Under the pieces are notes generated by a model. The model ran no database searches. It had not been told where the DNA came from and saw only the letters and a program-made list of their open reading frames with translations. 64,000 bases of DNA from Campylobacter canadensis (lineage in GTDB: Bacteria; Campylobacterota; Campylobacteria; Campylobacterales; Campylobacteraceae): the NCBI RefSeq assembly GCF_013177655.1, contig NZ_CP035946.1, positions 62,001 to 126,000 of the forward strand. The letters run 5' to 3'. Below are positions 1 through 8,526 of this stretch, one piece after another. Within the stretch, counting starts at the first letter, position 1, and every line of letters starts with the position of its first letter. The position numbers and the translations under genes are program-made.

Positions 1-1
1 T

Positions 2-142
<141 letters not shown>

Positions 143-144
143 AT

Positions 145-173
145 AAAATTCTGCTATTTTTAGCAGAATTTTT
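145..173 (+). terminator. Rho-independent terminator of rpoC
   Basis: An 11-bp perfect stem (145-155 with 162-172), a 6-base loop and a following T-rich run lie directly after the rpoC stop. Confidence 0.85.
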
Positions 174-215
174 ATTATTTTTTAACTTTAACGAGTTTTT
201 AATTTTTTATAAAAA

Positions 216-242
216 TTGCTTACATTTTATTTTAAATATAAT
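216..242 (+). promoter_or_regulatory. Candidate sigma70 promoter of tpx
   Basis: TATAAT at 237-242 is preceded by TTGCTT at 216-221 with a 15-base spacer. This lies about 70 bases before the tpx start. Campylobacter promoters usually depend on the -10 box and T-rich upstream DNA, so the -35 match is less important than the -10. Confidence 0.5.
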
Positions 243-312
243 TACAACTTTTTTACTGCTTATTTATAAAAATTAGGAATAATTTTATCCTATTTTAAAA
301 AAGGAGTTTTTT

Positions 313-786
313 ATGAAAGTAAATTTTAAAGCTAATCCAGTAGAAATTACTGATGCAATTAAGGTTGGCGATAGTGTAAAATCAACCAAAGTAGTAGCAA
401 AAGATTTAAGTGAAGTAGATTTAAATAAAGATGCGATTATTATTTGCTTACCAAGTATTGACACAGGCGTATGCGCAAAAGAAGCAAGAGAATTTAACGA
501 AAGAGCAAATGCTTTAGGAATGCCTATTTATGTTGTAAGTAAAGATTTACCATTTGCAATGGGTAGATTTTGCACTGCTGAAGGTTTAGAAAACATTATT
601 CCAGTAAGTGATTTTAGATATGCTGATTTTGCTAAAAATTACGGCTGTTTAATTACTGAAGGCGCTTTAAATGGCTTACTTGCAAGAGCGGTTTTTGTTC
701 AAAAAGCAGGAAAAATTGTTTATAGCGAAATCTGCAGCGAGATTACAGAATTACCTAACTTTGATGCCTTAGCACAAGCATTATAA
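313..786 (+). CDS. tpx: Thiol peroxidase Tpx (atypical 2-Cys peroxiredoxin)
   Basis: Reduces hydrogen and alkyl peroxides using thioredoxin in the cytoplasm or periplasm. The 157-residue protein has the peroxidatic motif PSIDTGVC with Cys54, and a second cysteine at position 87 in RFCTAEG, which is the resolving cysteine of the Tpx subfamily. Length fits the family (about 160-170). An AAGGAG ribosome site ends about 8 bases before the ATG. It is a single-gene unit between the rpoC terminator and its own hairpin terminator. No signal peptide is visible. Identification is firm. Confidence 0.95.
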   Translation: MKVNFKANPVEITDAIKVGDSVKSTKVVAKDLSEVDLNKDAIIICLPSIDTGVCAKEAREFNERANALGMPIYVVSKDLPFAMGRFCTAEGLENIIPVSDFRYADFAKNYGCLITEGALNGLLARAVFVQKAGKIVYSEICSEITELPNFDALAQAL

Positions 787-790
787 TTTT

Positions 791-817
791 AAAAGCCTTT
801 TTAAAAAAGGCTTTTTA
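791..817. terminator. Bidirectional terminator between tpx and the DcuC-type gene
   Basis: The stem AAAAGCCTTTTT pairs with AAAAAGGCTTTT over a very short loop. It lies between the converging tpx stop at 786 and the carrier stop at 826, and has A and T runs on both sides, so it can serve both genes. Confidence 0.8.
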
Positions 818-825
818 GTTTAATT

Positions 826-2127
826 TTATAAAGTAATTAATACATAAACTATTGAAGCAACTATAGTTGGAATGGCATTTCTTTTAGCTAGTTCAATAGG
901 ATTAACTTTAGCATATCCAGCACAAATAATAGCAGCACCAGCAATAGGGCTCATACTTCTTCCAAGACCAGCAACAGCAGTAATTGCCGAACCTAAATGC
1001 ATAGGCTCAATCCCAAAATCATTTGCGTGAATTGTAACTGCTTGATTAAAGCTTAAAGCAGCAGCATCGCCACTTCCAGTAATTAATGCTAAAATAAAAG
1101 TACCTGTATTTCCTGCAAAACTAGCTATGTTTGGATTTGCCTTCATTAATTCAATAAGTTCATTAACAAAGCCAATAGCCTTAAGTCCAGCAACAAAGAT
1201 TAAAGCACAAGTAATAATCCCATAAACATGAGCAAAACCTTCACCCATTCCAGCAAAGAATTTTTTTACAATATCAGCACTTTTTACATTTTTCATACAA
1301 ACTAAAAAGGCTAAAAAAGAACCAAAAATCATTGCATAAGAGATTTTAATATCAGGCATTTTATTTGAAAAAATTTGTTCATAATAATCTTTTACGCCTT
1401 GAATATGGCTAATTATTAAAATAGCAACAGGTATAACAGGAATAATTGCCTTAATAGCATTTACTTTAAAATTCGCATCGTTTGCTAAATCTTGAGCTAC
1501 ATAGCCTTTGTGTTCTTTTAAAAATACAGCAACCAAGCTAAGCAAACTAGCACAAATTAAAGCACTAATTCCAAAATAAATTGCCTCATAATGAATAACA
1601 TCAATAACGCTACTTTTTGAAACATCAGCAACGATAATTGTTTGTGCATAACCAGGGTTTAAATTCGCACTTCCATAAGTTCCTAAAAACACAGTACAAG
1701 CAGAAATAGCAGGATGAACTCCCATTCTCATTAAAAAAGGAATAATAATCGCTCCAACAGCAGCAGAGCAACCACTTGAACTTGTGATAGAAATATTAAT
1801 AATAGCAGTAATTATAACAGCGCCAAATACAAGCATAGCACCATTTGCAAATTTTAAAACCTTTGAAAGCGCATAAACTAAATGCTTATCGCATTCGGTT
1901 AATTTTAAAACATAAGCAAAGCCCATAGAAGCCACAATAGGTTCAATAACTTTTGCATTTTTCATAGCGGTTGAAAAGGCATTAAAAGCATCAAAAGGCT
2001 TAAATGCAACAACGCAAAGGAAAAATCCGCAAGAAAATAAAACCATTCTACTTTCATATTTTTTAACTAATAAAACAATCATAGCAATAATTGTAATTAG
2101 CCCTAAAATGTTTTGAAATATAGACAT
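826..2127 (-). CDS. DcuC-family anaerobic C4-dicarboxylate carrier
   Basis: A 433-residue, almost wholly hydrophobic polytopic protein with roughly 11-13 membrane segments. The N-terminal half has the run ITSSSGCSAAVGAIIIPFL and the C-terminal half has GSGDAAALSFNQ and GRSMSPIAGAAIICAG, which are conserved re-entrant regions of DcuC carriers. DcuC proteins move succinate, fumarate, malate or aspartate, often as succinate exporters or antiporters under low oxygen. The substrate cannot be read from the sequence. It is transcribed alone, and about 210 bases separate it from the end of the upstream regulator gene. A second family member lies at 9697-11088. Confidence 0.8.
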   Translation of the reverse strand: MSIFQNILGLITIIAMIVLLVKKYESRMVLFSCGFFLCVVAFKPFDAFNAFSTAMKNAKVIEPIVASMGFAYVLKLTECDKHLVYALSKVLKFANGAMLVFGAVIITAIINISITSSSGCSAAVGAIIIPFLMRMGVHPAISACTVFLGTYGSANLNPGYAQTIIVADVSKSSVIDVIHYEAIYFGISALICASLLSLVAVFLKEHKGYVAQDLANDANFKVNAIKAIIPVIPVAILIISHIQGVKDYYEQIFSNKMPDIKISYAMIFGSFLAFLVCMKNVKSADIVKKFFAGMGEGFAHVYGIITCALIFVAGLKAIGFVNELIELMKANPNIASFAGNTGTFILALITGSGDAAALSFNQAVTIHANDFGIEPMHLGSAITAVAGLGRSMSPIAGAAIICAGYAKVNPIELAKRNAIPTIVASIVYVLITL

Positions 2128-2300
2128 AATATATCCTTTTTATTAATAAAATATTTAAAAAATTAAAATTTCTTAATCTTTAATTCTAACTAGAAAAGAA
2201 TTAAAATGTTAAATATTAAAGCAATAAAGCAGGTAAAAGATAAAATATAAGTTAAATTATTAAATTTGTGTTACAAAAGGTAACTAAAATAGACTTATTA

Positions 2301-2332
2301 GCCTTTTTTACATTAGATAATATAAAAAAGGC
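2301..2332 (-). terminator. Hairpin after the YheO-type regulator gene
   Basis: A perfect 10-bp inverted repeat (2301-2310 with 2323-2332) lies just past the regulator stop at 2339. On the minus strand it is followed by only a weak T run, so termination efficiency is uncertain. Confidence 0.4.
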
Positions 2333-2338
2333 AATAAA

Positions 2339-2968
2339 TTAAGAGAATTTTTGTTTTGATTTATTTATACAGCGATAAATGCTTGATTCTGATAAGTTAA
2401 GCAAAGAAGCAATTTGAGTAATTGAACCTTTAATATTAAAAATACCTTTTTCATAGATTTTATCTACTATATCTTGCCTTTGCTTTGGTTTTAAATTCGT
2501 AGTTTTAATTTCATTTATACTAAGACCTGTTAGCTCTAAAATAAGTTCGTTTAAATCCAAGCTTAACACTTCTTCATAAGCGTATTCTTCATTAATGCTA
2601 TCGTTGTTTAAAAGCTGGGCTGCTATGTTTTCAATCCTGCTTTTATCATAATTTATACAAAGCATTCCGCTTAGTTTGTTGTTTTCTTTTATAAAAAAAG
2701 TACTGCCTTTTATGTTTTTTCCACTAGCACTTGCTTTATAATTGCTTAAAAAGTCTCTTTCTTCATAAATTTTTTTATTTAGTAATTCTAGGGCGAATCC
2801 TGTAATAGGCGAATTAATACTTCTTCCACTGATGTGATTATTTACAATTTCAGCAATACTAACACCATCTTCTGTAATATCGTGCAAAACTATTTCATAA
2901 TCTTTACCAAGCGCTTGAGCTAAAAAATGAACTAATTTTATATAATCTGCTTTTGTTTGTTTATTCAT
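2339..2968 (-). CDS. YheO/DauR-type transcriptional regulator (PAS-like plus HTH)
   Basis: The 209-residue protein has an N-terminal YheO-like PAS sensor domain (about residues 1-120, with LGKDYEIVLHDI and a GKNIKGSTFFIKEN segment). A C-terminal helix-turn-helix (about 165-205) contains KQRQDIVDKIYEKGIF and ITQIASLLNLSESSIYRCI. DauR of Pseudomonas represses D-arginine catabolism, and the Campylobacter jejuni member HeuR controls haem-uptake genes. Here it stands beside D-serine dehydratase and permease genes on the same strand. Control of this D-amino-acid and dicarboxylate region is a reasonable inference, not something the sequence proves. The ligand is unknown. Confidence 0.8.
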   Translation of the reverse strand: MNKQTKADYIKLVHFLAQALGKDYEIVLHDITEDGVSIAEIVNNHISGRSINSPITGFALELLNKKIYEERDFLSNYKASASGKNIKGSTFFIKENNKLSGMLCINYDKSRIENIAAQLLNNDSINEEYAYEEVLSLDLNELILELTGLSINEIKTTNLKPKQRQDIVDKIYEKGIFNIKGSITQIASLLNLSESSIYRCINKSKQKFS

Positions 2969-2990
2969 AATACACCCTTAGTTTTTACTT

Positions 2991-3019
2991 AAAATCTTAT
3001 TGTATCACAATAAGATTTT
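2991..3019. terminator. Strong hairpin after dsdA
   Basis: A perfect 13-bp stem (2991-3003 with 3007-3019) around the loop ATC lies between dsdA and the regulator gene. A T run follows on the plus side and a shorter one on the minus side. It probably ends the dsdX-dsdA transcript. Confidence 0.55.
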
Positions 3020-3030
3020 TTATGTAAAAG

Positions 3031-4296
3031 TTATAATAATCCTTTAGCTGTTTTTAAATATTCATTCATTTCATCATCGGGTACCATATTTCCACCAGTT
3101 GCCCAAATTAAATGAATGGCATTTTCATTATTTAACTTTAATTCATCAGCAATGCTTAAAGCCCTTACCCCTGCTAGTGCAGATGGTTCTAGTTTTATAT
3201 TTTCACTTTGTGCTAAAAGTCCTAAATATCTATACATATTTTCATCGCTTACAGTAAAGCAACCGTCAATAACACGCTCTAAAACTTTCCCAACAAGAGA
3301 AGAAGCCCTACCAACCGCAAGTCCATCAGCAGCAGTAATATTATCAAGTCCGATATCAGCAACGCAAATTTGTTCGTGCTTTTTTGTTGCAAGTCCTAAA
3401 ACCATACAAGGGCTATGCGTTGGTTCAGCAAAAAAGCATTTTACATTATTAGCAAATACGCTTTTTAACCCATAAGCAACCCCGCCAGGACCACCGCCAA
3501 CTCCGCAAGGAAGATAAACATAAAGTGGTCTATTTTCATTTATTGTTATATCTAAAGCTTCAAATTGAGCTTTTAATCTCTTAGCCGCAACGCTGTATCC
3601 TAAAAATAAGTTATGCGAATTTTCATCATCTATAAAATAGCAAAAAGGGTCGTTTTGTGCATTTTTTCTTCCTTGTTCAACCGCTACTCCATAATCGCTA
3701 TCATAAGTAATTACATTACAACCATGCTCTTTTAGCATTCTTTTTTTCCACTCTTTTGCACAATTACTCATATGTACATCAACCTTAAATCCAAGTTTAG
3801 CACTCATAATACCAATTGATAAACCTAAATTCCCTGTTGAACCTACAGCGATTTTGTATTTACTTAAAAAATCTTTATGCTTTATTATTTTTGAATAATC
3901 ATCGTTTGTATTAAGTAAATTGTTTTGAATTAGTAAATCTTCAGCGTGTTTTAAAACCTCATAAATTCCACCACGAGCCTTTATTGAACCTGATATTGGA
4001 AGGTGAGAATCTAATTTTATATATAAATCTTTGTTTATTTTGCACTTGTGTAATTTTTCTAATTCTTGTTTGAAGAAATTCGCACAATGCAAAGGGCTTT
4101 CAATGATACCATTTGTAGCATTGGTTGATGGAAAAAGAATTTTAAGCAAGGGCGCAAAGCGATTAAGCCTTGCTCTTGCTTGTTCTATTTGTTCTAGTTT
4201 TATAGCAGAATTGTTTAATTCTTCTAATACATTACTTGCTAAATTATCGTTTAGCCAACTTGTTTCTTTCATTGCTTTTAAATCATCAATTAACAT
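3031..4296 (-). CDS. dsdA: D-serine dehydratase (PLP-dependent D-serine ammonia-lyase)
   Basis: Converts D-serine to pyruvate and ammonia through 2-aminoacrylate. The 421-residue length is close to E. coli DsdA. The cofactor lysine lies in SGSIKARGG (Lys106), the glycine loop that holds the PLP phosphate is CGVGGGPGG, and the asparagine loop is [12 protein letters not shown]. The gene follows the GntP-type permease by 9 bases and shares its promoter, giving an uptake and degradation pair. In a host it would both detoxify D-serine and feed pyruvate into central metabolism. The YheO-type regulator lies just downstream. RidA at 11254 could handle the enamine by-product. Confidence 0.93.
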   Translation of the reverse strand: MLIDDLKAMKETSWLNDNLASNVLEELNNSAIKLEQIEQARARLNRFAPLLKILFPSTNATNGIIESPLHCANFFKQELEKLHKCKINKDLYIKLDSHLPISGSIKARGGIYEVLKHAEDLLIQNNLLNTNDDYSKIIKHKDFLSKYKIAVGSTGNLGLSIGIMSAKLGFKVDVHMSNCAKEWKKRMLKEHGCNVITYDSDYGVAVEQGRKNAQNDPFCYFIDDENSHNLFLGYSVAAKRLKAQFEALDITINENRPLYVYLPCGVGGGPGGVAYGLKSVFANNVKCFFAEPTHSPCMVLGLATKKHEQICVADIGLDNITAADGLAVGRASSLVGKVLERVIDGCFTVSDENMYRYLGLLAQSENIKLEPSALAGVRALSIADELKLNNENAIHLIWATGGNMVPDDEMNEYLKTAKGLL

Positions 4297-4305
4297 CTTT
4301 TCTCC

Positions 4306-5604
4306 TTATAAAATTATTGATAATACATAACTTAAAATTAAACCACAAATACTTGCGATTAAAGTTGCGCCAGTAAAGTATTTAAACATAGCCTTTACAC
4401 TCATTCCTAAACTTTCTTTTACTAGCCAAAACAAACTATCAGTTACAATAGTACAACCTATAGCCCCACTACCTATTGCAAGGCATAAAACTTCTTTGCT
4501 TATATTACTATCTATTTGAAGAACAATTCCAGCCGCACTAATCATAGCAACCGTCGCACTGCCAACACTAGCATGTAAAATAATTGCAATAAGCCAAGCT
4601 AAGAATACAGGATTTAGGCTAAGACTTCCTAAAACTTGCTTTAAAGCTTCACCAATTCCTGATGCGATTAAAATCTCATTAAAAGCCCCTCCAGCTCCGA
4701 TTATTAACAAAATTGATGCAATTTGCGTGAATGAATTAGAGCTAAATTCCATAAGTTCTTGCATAGAGTAACCTTGCTTTAAACCCAAAGTATAATAAGC
4801 TACAAAAACACTTATTAATAAAGCAATAATAGGATTACCAATGAATGCAAATACCGCATTATCTTTAAACACTAAGGTCTTAAGCAGCATTAAAACTAAA
4901 GGCAAAAGAATGGTAAAATAAGTAAGTGCTGTGCTTGGCATATTTTTTACAGTAGAGTTTTCTTCGTTTTTAATAGCTACTTCATCATCTTGTGAAAAAA
5001 CAAAAAATTTTAAAAAAAGCACCCCGCCAATAAAAGCACATATCATACCTACAACAATGCTCATTAAAATAACCTTGCCTATATCAGCACCTAAAGTTGC
5101 TACAATGCTTGTTGCAGCAGGATGAGGTGGAACCATACAATGAACACTCATTAAAGATGTTGCAAGTGCTACACCTATTTTTATTCTGCTTACGCCTATT
5201 TCTTTAGCAACAACCAAAACCAAAGGCACTAATAGTACAAAACCAACTTCAACAAAAACAGGAATTCCTGCTATAAATCCAACTAACATCATAACAACAT
5301 CAGCCCTTTTTTTGCCAAGTAGATTTAATAATGACAGTGCTATTTTTTCTGCTCCACCGCTAACTTCTAACATTTTTCCTAAAATACTTCCGCAACCTAT
5401 GATTACTGCTAAAAATCCTAGTGTGCCGCCTACTCCATTTTCAATAATAGAGCCTATTTTTAATAAATCCACTCCTGTAATGAGTGCTACAAAAATACTT
5501 GCTAGACTTAAGGATAAAAATGCGTGAATTTTAAGCTTTGCGATACAAAACACAACAAGAACAATAGAGGCTATTAATACCGAAATTAAAGCTAAATTGC
5601 TCAT
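4306..5604 (-). CDS. dsdX: GntP-family permease, probable D-serine transporter
   Basis: The 432-residue protein has about 12 membrane segments and the GntP signatures GIPVFVEVGFVLLVPL and HCMVPPHPAATSIVATLGAD. GntP proteins carry gluconate or related acids; the DsdX branch carries D-serine. The D-serine assignment rests on the immediate downstream dsdA gene, since the fold alone does not separate gluconate from D-serine carriers. An AAGGAG ribosome site precedes the ATG. Its promoter carries a G9 tract next to the -10 box (see the site at 5637-5651), so the pair may be switched on and off or tuned by slippage. Confidence 0.82.
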   Translation of the reverse strand: MSNLALISVLIASIVLVVFCIAKLKIHAFLSLSLASIFVALITGVDLLKIGSIIENGVGGTLGFLAVIIGCGSILGKMLEVSGGAEKIALSLLNLLGKKRADVVMMLVGFIAGIPVFVEVGFVLLVPLVLVVAKEIGVSRIKIGVALATSLMSVHCMVPPHPAATSIVATLGADIGKVILMSIVVGMICAFIGGVLFLKFFVFSQDDEVAIKNEENSTVKNMPSTALTYFTILLPLVLMLLKTLVFKDNAVFAFIGNPIIALLISVFVAYYTLGLKQGYSMQELMEFSSNSFTQIASILLIIGAGGAFNEILIASGIGEALKQVLGSLSLNPVFLAWLIAIILHASVGSATVAMISAAGIVLQIDSNISKEVLCLAIGSGAIGCTIVTDSLFWLVKESLGMSVKAMFKYFTGATLIASICGLILSYVLSIIL

Positions 5605-5636
5605 ATTTTCTCCTTTATTAAAATATCACAATCACG

Positions 5637-5651
5637 ATTATACCCCCCCCC
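5637..5651 (-). promoter_or_regulatory. dsdXA promoter with a G9 tract against the -10 box
   Basis: On the minus strand nine G residues (5651-5643) run directly into TATAAT (5642-5637), about 33 bases before the dsdX start and 20-odd bases before the ribosome site. A G9 run in such AT-rich DNA is far from chance. In Campylobacter such tracts change length by slipped-strand mispairing. Here a length change would alter the distance between the -10 box and the T-rich upstream DNA. Confidence 0.7.
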
Positions 5652-5809
5652 TAGTTGAAAATTTTCTTAAAATAATAAAAAAATTTTATTTTTTTGATAA
5701 AAATTTATTAAATTAAGTAAAAAATCGCTAATTTAAGAATAAAAGTGTAAAAAAATTATTATTTAAGAAAATATTAGCAAGAAAAGAATAATTATTCTTT
5801 TCTTGAATT

Positions 5810-7144
5810 TTATTTGTTAGGAGTTTTAAAATTTTTTATATTTTCAATGTTTAAGATTTGCTCTTTGATACTGTTTGATAAAGCTAAATTATTTACATTT
5901 GAATAAAATTTTTCTAGTAATTCATCTTTATTTAAAGGATTTTCTGGATTACCTTTGTTTATTTTTACTTCTTTTATAAGTGTTTTTTGATTTTTTAATT
6001 TTACGCTAATTTTGCCATAAAAATATTTTGGAAAATATGTAGATTCATATTTTTCGTATTTTATTTTTTTAGCAAAGTCTGCAATTTCTTTTCGCTTTAT
6101 ATTTTCAAAAGATTTTAAATTTAAATAGCCATCAATAAACATTAAACTAAATAAATAAGCAAAAGAAAATTTAACTTCATAATCACTTTTTGGATTGTGT
6201 TTTTGCTCTATTGGTTCGCATATAAAAGATATAGGAACGCTATTTACATAGCATATTATTTCTTCTATATCACAAGCTTTAATGCCATCTTCTTTTAACA
6301 ATTTTGCACAATCAATTAAGCCGTGTGCAAAATGGCAACTTGGGTATGGTTTTATTGATACTTGCATTATCATATAATCTTTGCCTAAGTTTTCATCTAG
6401 TTGCTTTTTATTACATTCATTTTCTATACCAAAGGCTCTAAAGATATTATCACGACCTTCAAAAATGCTAACAGGTGCAAAAAGTCCAATTTGTGCATAT
6501 TTACTTGCTCTAATTCCATTTAAAACTGCATTTGCAATGTGAAGAATTTTAGAATTACTCCCATTGCTTAAAAATTCATTTATTCCACCAGCAAAAGAAG
6601 CAGCAAAGCCTAAAGCGTTAATTGTTTGCAAACTATCTAAGTCATTAATAATACAAGCTGCTGTTGTAGCTGCAAAAACTCCTGCTATAGCACTTGTGTG
6701 AAAACCTTTTTTATGAAAAGTTCCATTACTAGCAATTCCTATTCTTCCTGCAACCTCCCAACCCATAATAAAGGCTTTTAGAATTTTTTTACCATCATTT
6801 GTTTTAGAAAATCCATAACTAAGACAAAGTGGGGTTAAAATAGCACTTGCATGTAAAATAGCTTTAGTTAAAGTATCATCAAAATCAAGCACATGAGAAC
6901 TCATTGCATTTAGCATAGCTGCATTAATTGGAGTAGCTTTAAAATCACTACCCCAAATGCTTACATTAGCGTTTTCATCTTTAAATGCTTTTATGCTTTT
7001 TAAAATAGCATCATTTGTACTACCTGCAATAGCTACCCCAACTGTATCAAGCATTAACTCTTTTGCTCTAGTTATTACACTAGTTGGTATATCTTCATAC
7101 TTTGTATTTATTACAAAGTCAGCCAATTTTTCACTATAAAGCAT
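5810..7144 (-). CDS. MmgE/PrpD-family protein
   Basis: The 444-residue protein belongs to the MmgE/PrpD fold. Signatures are MLDTVGVAIAG near residue 31, the helical-domain run HVLDFDDT near 83, and KPYPSCHFAHGLIDC near 262. Family members include 2-methylcitrate dehydratase, cis-aconitate decarboxylase and iminodisuccinate epimerase. No propionate pathway genes are nearby. Instead it is the last gene of a unit with a fumarase-superfamily lyase (2-base gap), a MetC-type enzyme and a DcuC-type carrier. An epimerase or dehydratase acting on a succinyl-type adduct would fit. In C. jejuni NCTC 11168 the related gene is, as I recall, a pseudogene; here it is intact. Confidence 0.8.
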   Translation of the reverse strand: MLYSEKLADFVINTKYEDIPTSVITRAKELMLDTVGVAIAGSTNDAILKSIKAFKDENANVSIWGSDFKATPINAAMLNAMSSHVLDFDDTLTKAILHASAILTPLCLSYGFSKTNDGKKILKAFIMGWEVAGRIGIASNGTFHKKGFHTSAIAGVFAATTAACIINDLDSLQTINALGFAASFAGGINEFLSNGSNSKILHIANAVLNGIRASKYAQIGLFAPVSIFEGRDNIFRAFGIENECNKKQLDENLGKDYMIMQVSIKPYPSCHFAHGLIDCAKLLKEDGIKACDIEEIICYVNSVPISFICEPIEQKHNPKSDYEVKFSFAYLFSLMFIDGYLNLKSFENIKRKEIADFAKKIKYEKYESTYFPKYFYGKISVKLKNQKTLIKEVKINKGNPENPLNKDELLEKFYSNVNNLALSNSIKEQILNIENIKNFKTPNK

Positions 7145-7146
7145 AA

Positions 7147-8517
7147 TTAATCCTTTAATATTTCAGCATTTTTTATATTGTCTAAAAAATCTTCTACAAG
7201 TAAAGGAGCGTACCCAACATAGCTTGTTGCATCAAGCAAGGCATCTATTGCTTTTTCATCTAAAGTTTCTTTTACTCTACTATCGTTTAATAAAACTTCT
7301 TTAAAGCTTTTATTGTTTTCAATACCCTTCATTGCATTTTCATAAACAATCTCGTGAGCGTGTTGTTTTCCAAAATGCTCACTTAATGCAAACATAACTC
7401 TTTCTGCTAAAACAAAACCTTGTAAGGTATTTAAATTCTTTAGCATAAAATCTTTTTTAACTTCTAATCCACCTAAGGCTGTTTTCATATTATCTAAAAC
7501 CACAGAAAGCATTAAAAATATTTCAGGCAAAAGCTTCCACTCCATTTTCCAAACTTGCCCATCTCTTTCATGCTCGTGTCTTTCAATATCGCTTAAGATT
7601 GCTATATTTGCTTTTAAAGTATTACTTACAGTTACTGCATTTTCACTTATTGCAGGGTTTCTTTTATGCGGCATTGTACTTGAACCTACTTGACCTTTAC
7701 CAAAAGGTTCAGCCACTTCATTTATTTCATTGTGAGCTAGTATTAAGATTTGATGAGCAATTTTATTGAATGTAGCATTTATATTTGCTAATACATATCC
7801 AAGCTCAATTAATCTATCTCTTGCTGGTTGCCAAGAAATATAAGGCACTTTTAGTCCTAAACTTTCAATCGTTAATCTTTCTACTTCTTTATGCTTATCG
7901 CTAAGACTAGCTTTTGTACCGACAGCACCAACTATTAAACCTACATAAAGTCTATTTTCGCATTCAAGTATTCTTTCATAATGTCTATTAAGCTCATCAA
8001 GCCAAATAGCAACTTTGTGTCCAAAAGTAATAGGTAGGGCTTGAAGGGCTAATGTTCTTCCCATCATTGCAGTATTTTTGTGTTCTAAGGCTAATTTTTG
8101 TAATGATTTTGCTATTATTTTTAAATCACTTTTTACAAGCTGCATTGCTTGTTTAAATTGCAAAATAAAAGCTGTATCCATAATATCTTGAGTTGTTACT
8201 CCAAAATGAACAAATTCTCCATATCCGTTTTCGCAAGCTTTTTCTAAAGCTCTTACTGTAGGAACTAAAGGGTGTTTTGTCTTTTTATATTCATTAAAAA
8301 TAAAATCCATATCCATATATTTATAAAAAGATTTTTTAGCTATTTCATCGGCTGCAGCTTGAGGGATAATATTTAATTTTGCTTGAGCTTTAGCAAGTGC
8401 AGCTTCTACATCTAGCCATTTTTGAATTCTATTTTCTTCGCAAAAAACATCACGCATTGCTTTAGTACTCCAAGAATCACCTAATAATCTCATATCAAAT
8501 ACACTAATTGCACTCAT
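7147..8517 (-). CDS. Fumarase/aspartase-superfamily lyase (adenylosuccinate-lyase-like)
   Basis: The 456-residue protein carries the superfamily signature GQVGSSTMPHKRNP near residue 281, plus the C1 region FVHFGVTTQDIMDT and the C2 region MMGRTLALQALP. It resembles adenylosuccinate lyase and carboxymuconate cycloisomerase more than fumarase. Such enzymes break a C-N, C-O or C-S bond next to a succinyl group and release fumarate. It is unlikely to be the housekeeping PurB because it sits in a catabolic unit with MmgE/PrpD, MetC-type and DcuC-type genes. The combination resembles iminodisuccinate and EDDS degradation loci. The true substrate is unknown. Confidence 0.75.
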   Translation of the reverse strand: MSAISVFDMRLLGDSWSTKAMRDVFCEENRIQKWLDVEAALAKAQAKLNIIPQAAADEIAKKSFYKYMDMDFIFNEYKKTKHPLVPTVRALEKACENGYGEFVHFGVTTQDIMDTAFILQFKQAMQLVKSDLKIIAKSLQKLALEHKNTAMMGRTLALQALPITFGHKVAIWLDELNRHYERILECENRLYVGLIVGAVGTKASLSDKHKEVERLTIESLGLKVPYISWQPARDRLIELGYVLANINATFNKIAHQILILAHNEINEVAEPFGKGQVGSSTMPHKRNPAISENAVTVSNTLKANIAILSDIERHEHERDGQVWKMEWKLLPEIFLMLSVVLDNMKTALGGLEVKKDFMLKNLNTLQGFVLAERVMFALSEHFGKQHAHEIVYENAMKGIENNKSFKEVLLNDSRVKETLDEKAIDALLDATSYVGYAPLLVEDFLDNIKNAEILKD

Positions 8518-8526
8518 CTTTTCTCC

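Noticed and set aside
2270-2284. GTTAC-AAAAG-GTAAC palindrome as operator of the YheO-type regulator
   Set aside because: Arms of only five bases in AT-rich DNA and no convincing second copy at the dsdX or ridA upstream regions.
3116-3475. 119-codon open frame on the plus strand opposite dsdA
   Set aside because: It is a shadow of the well-supported D-serine dehydratase gene.
7147-8517. Lyase taken as the housekeeping adenylosuccinate lyase PurB
   Set aside because: The catalytic loop fits the superfamily generally, but the gene is embedded in a catabolic unit with a carrier, a MetC-type enzyme and an MmgE/PrpD protein.
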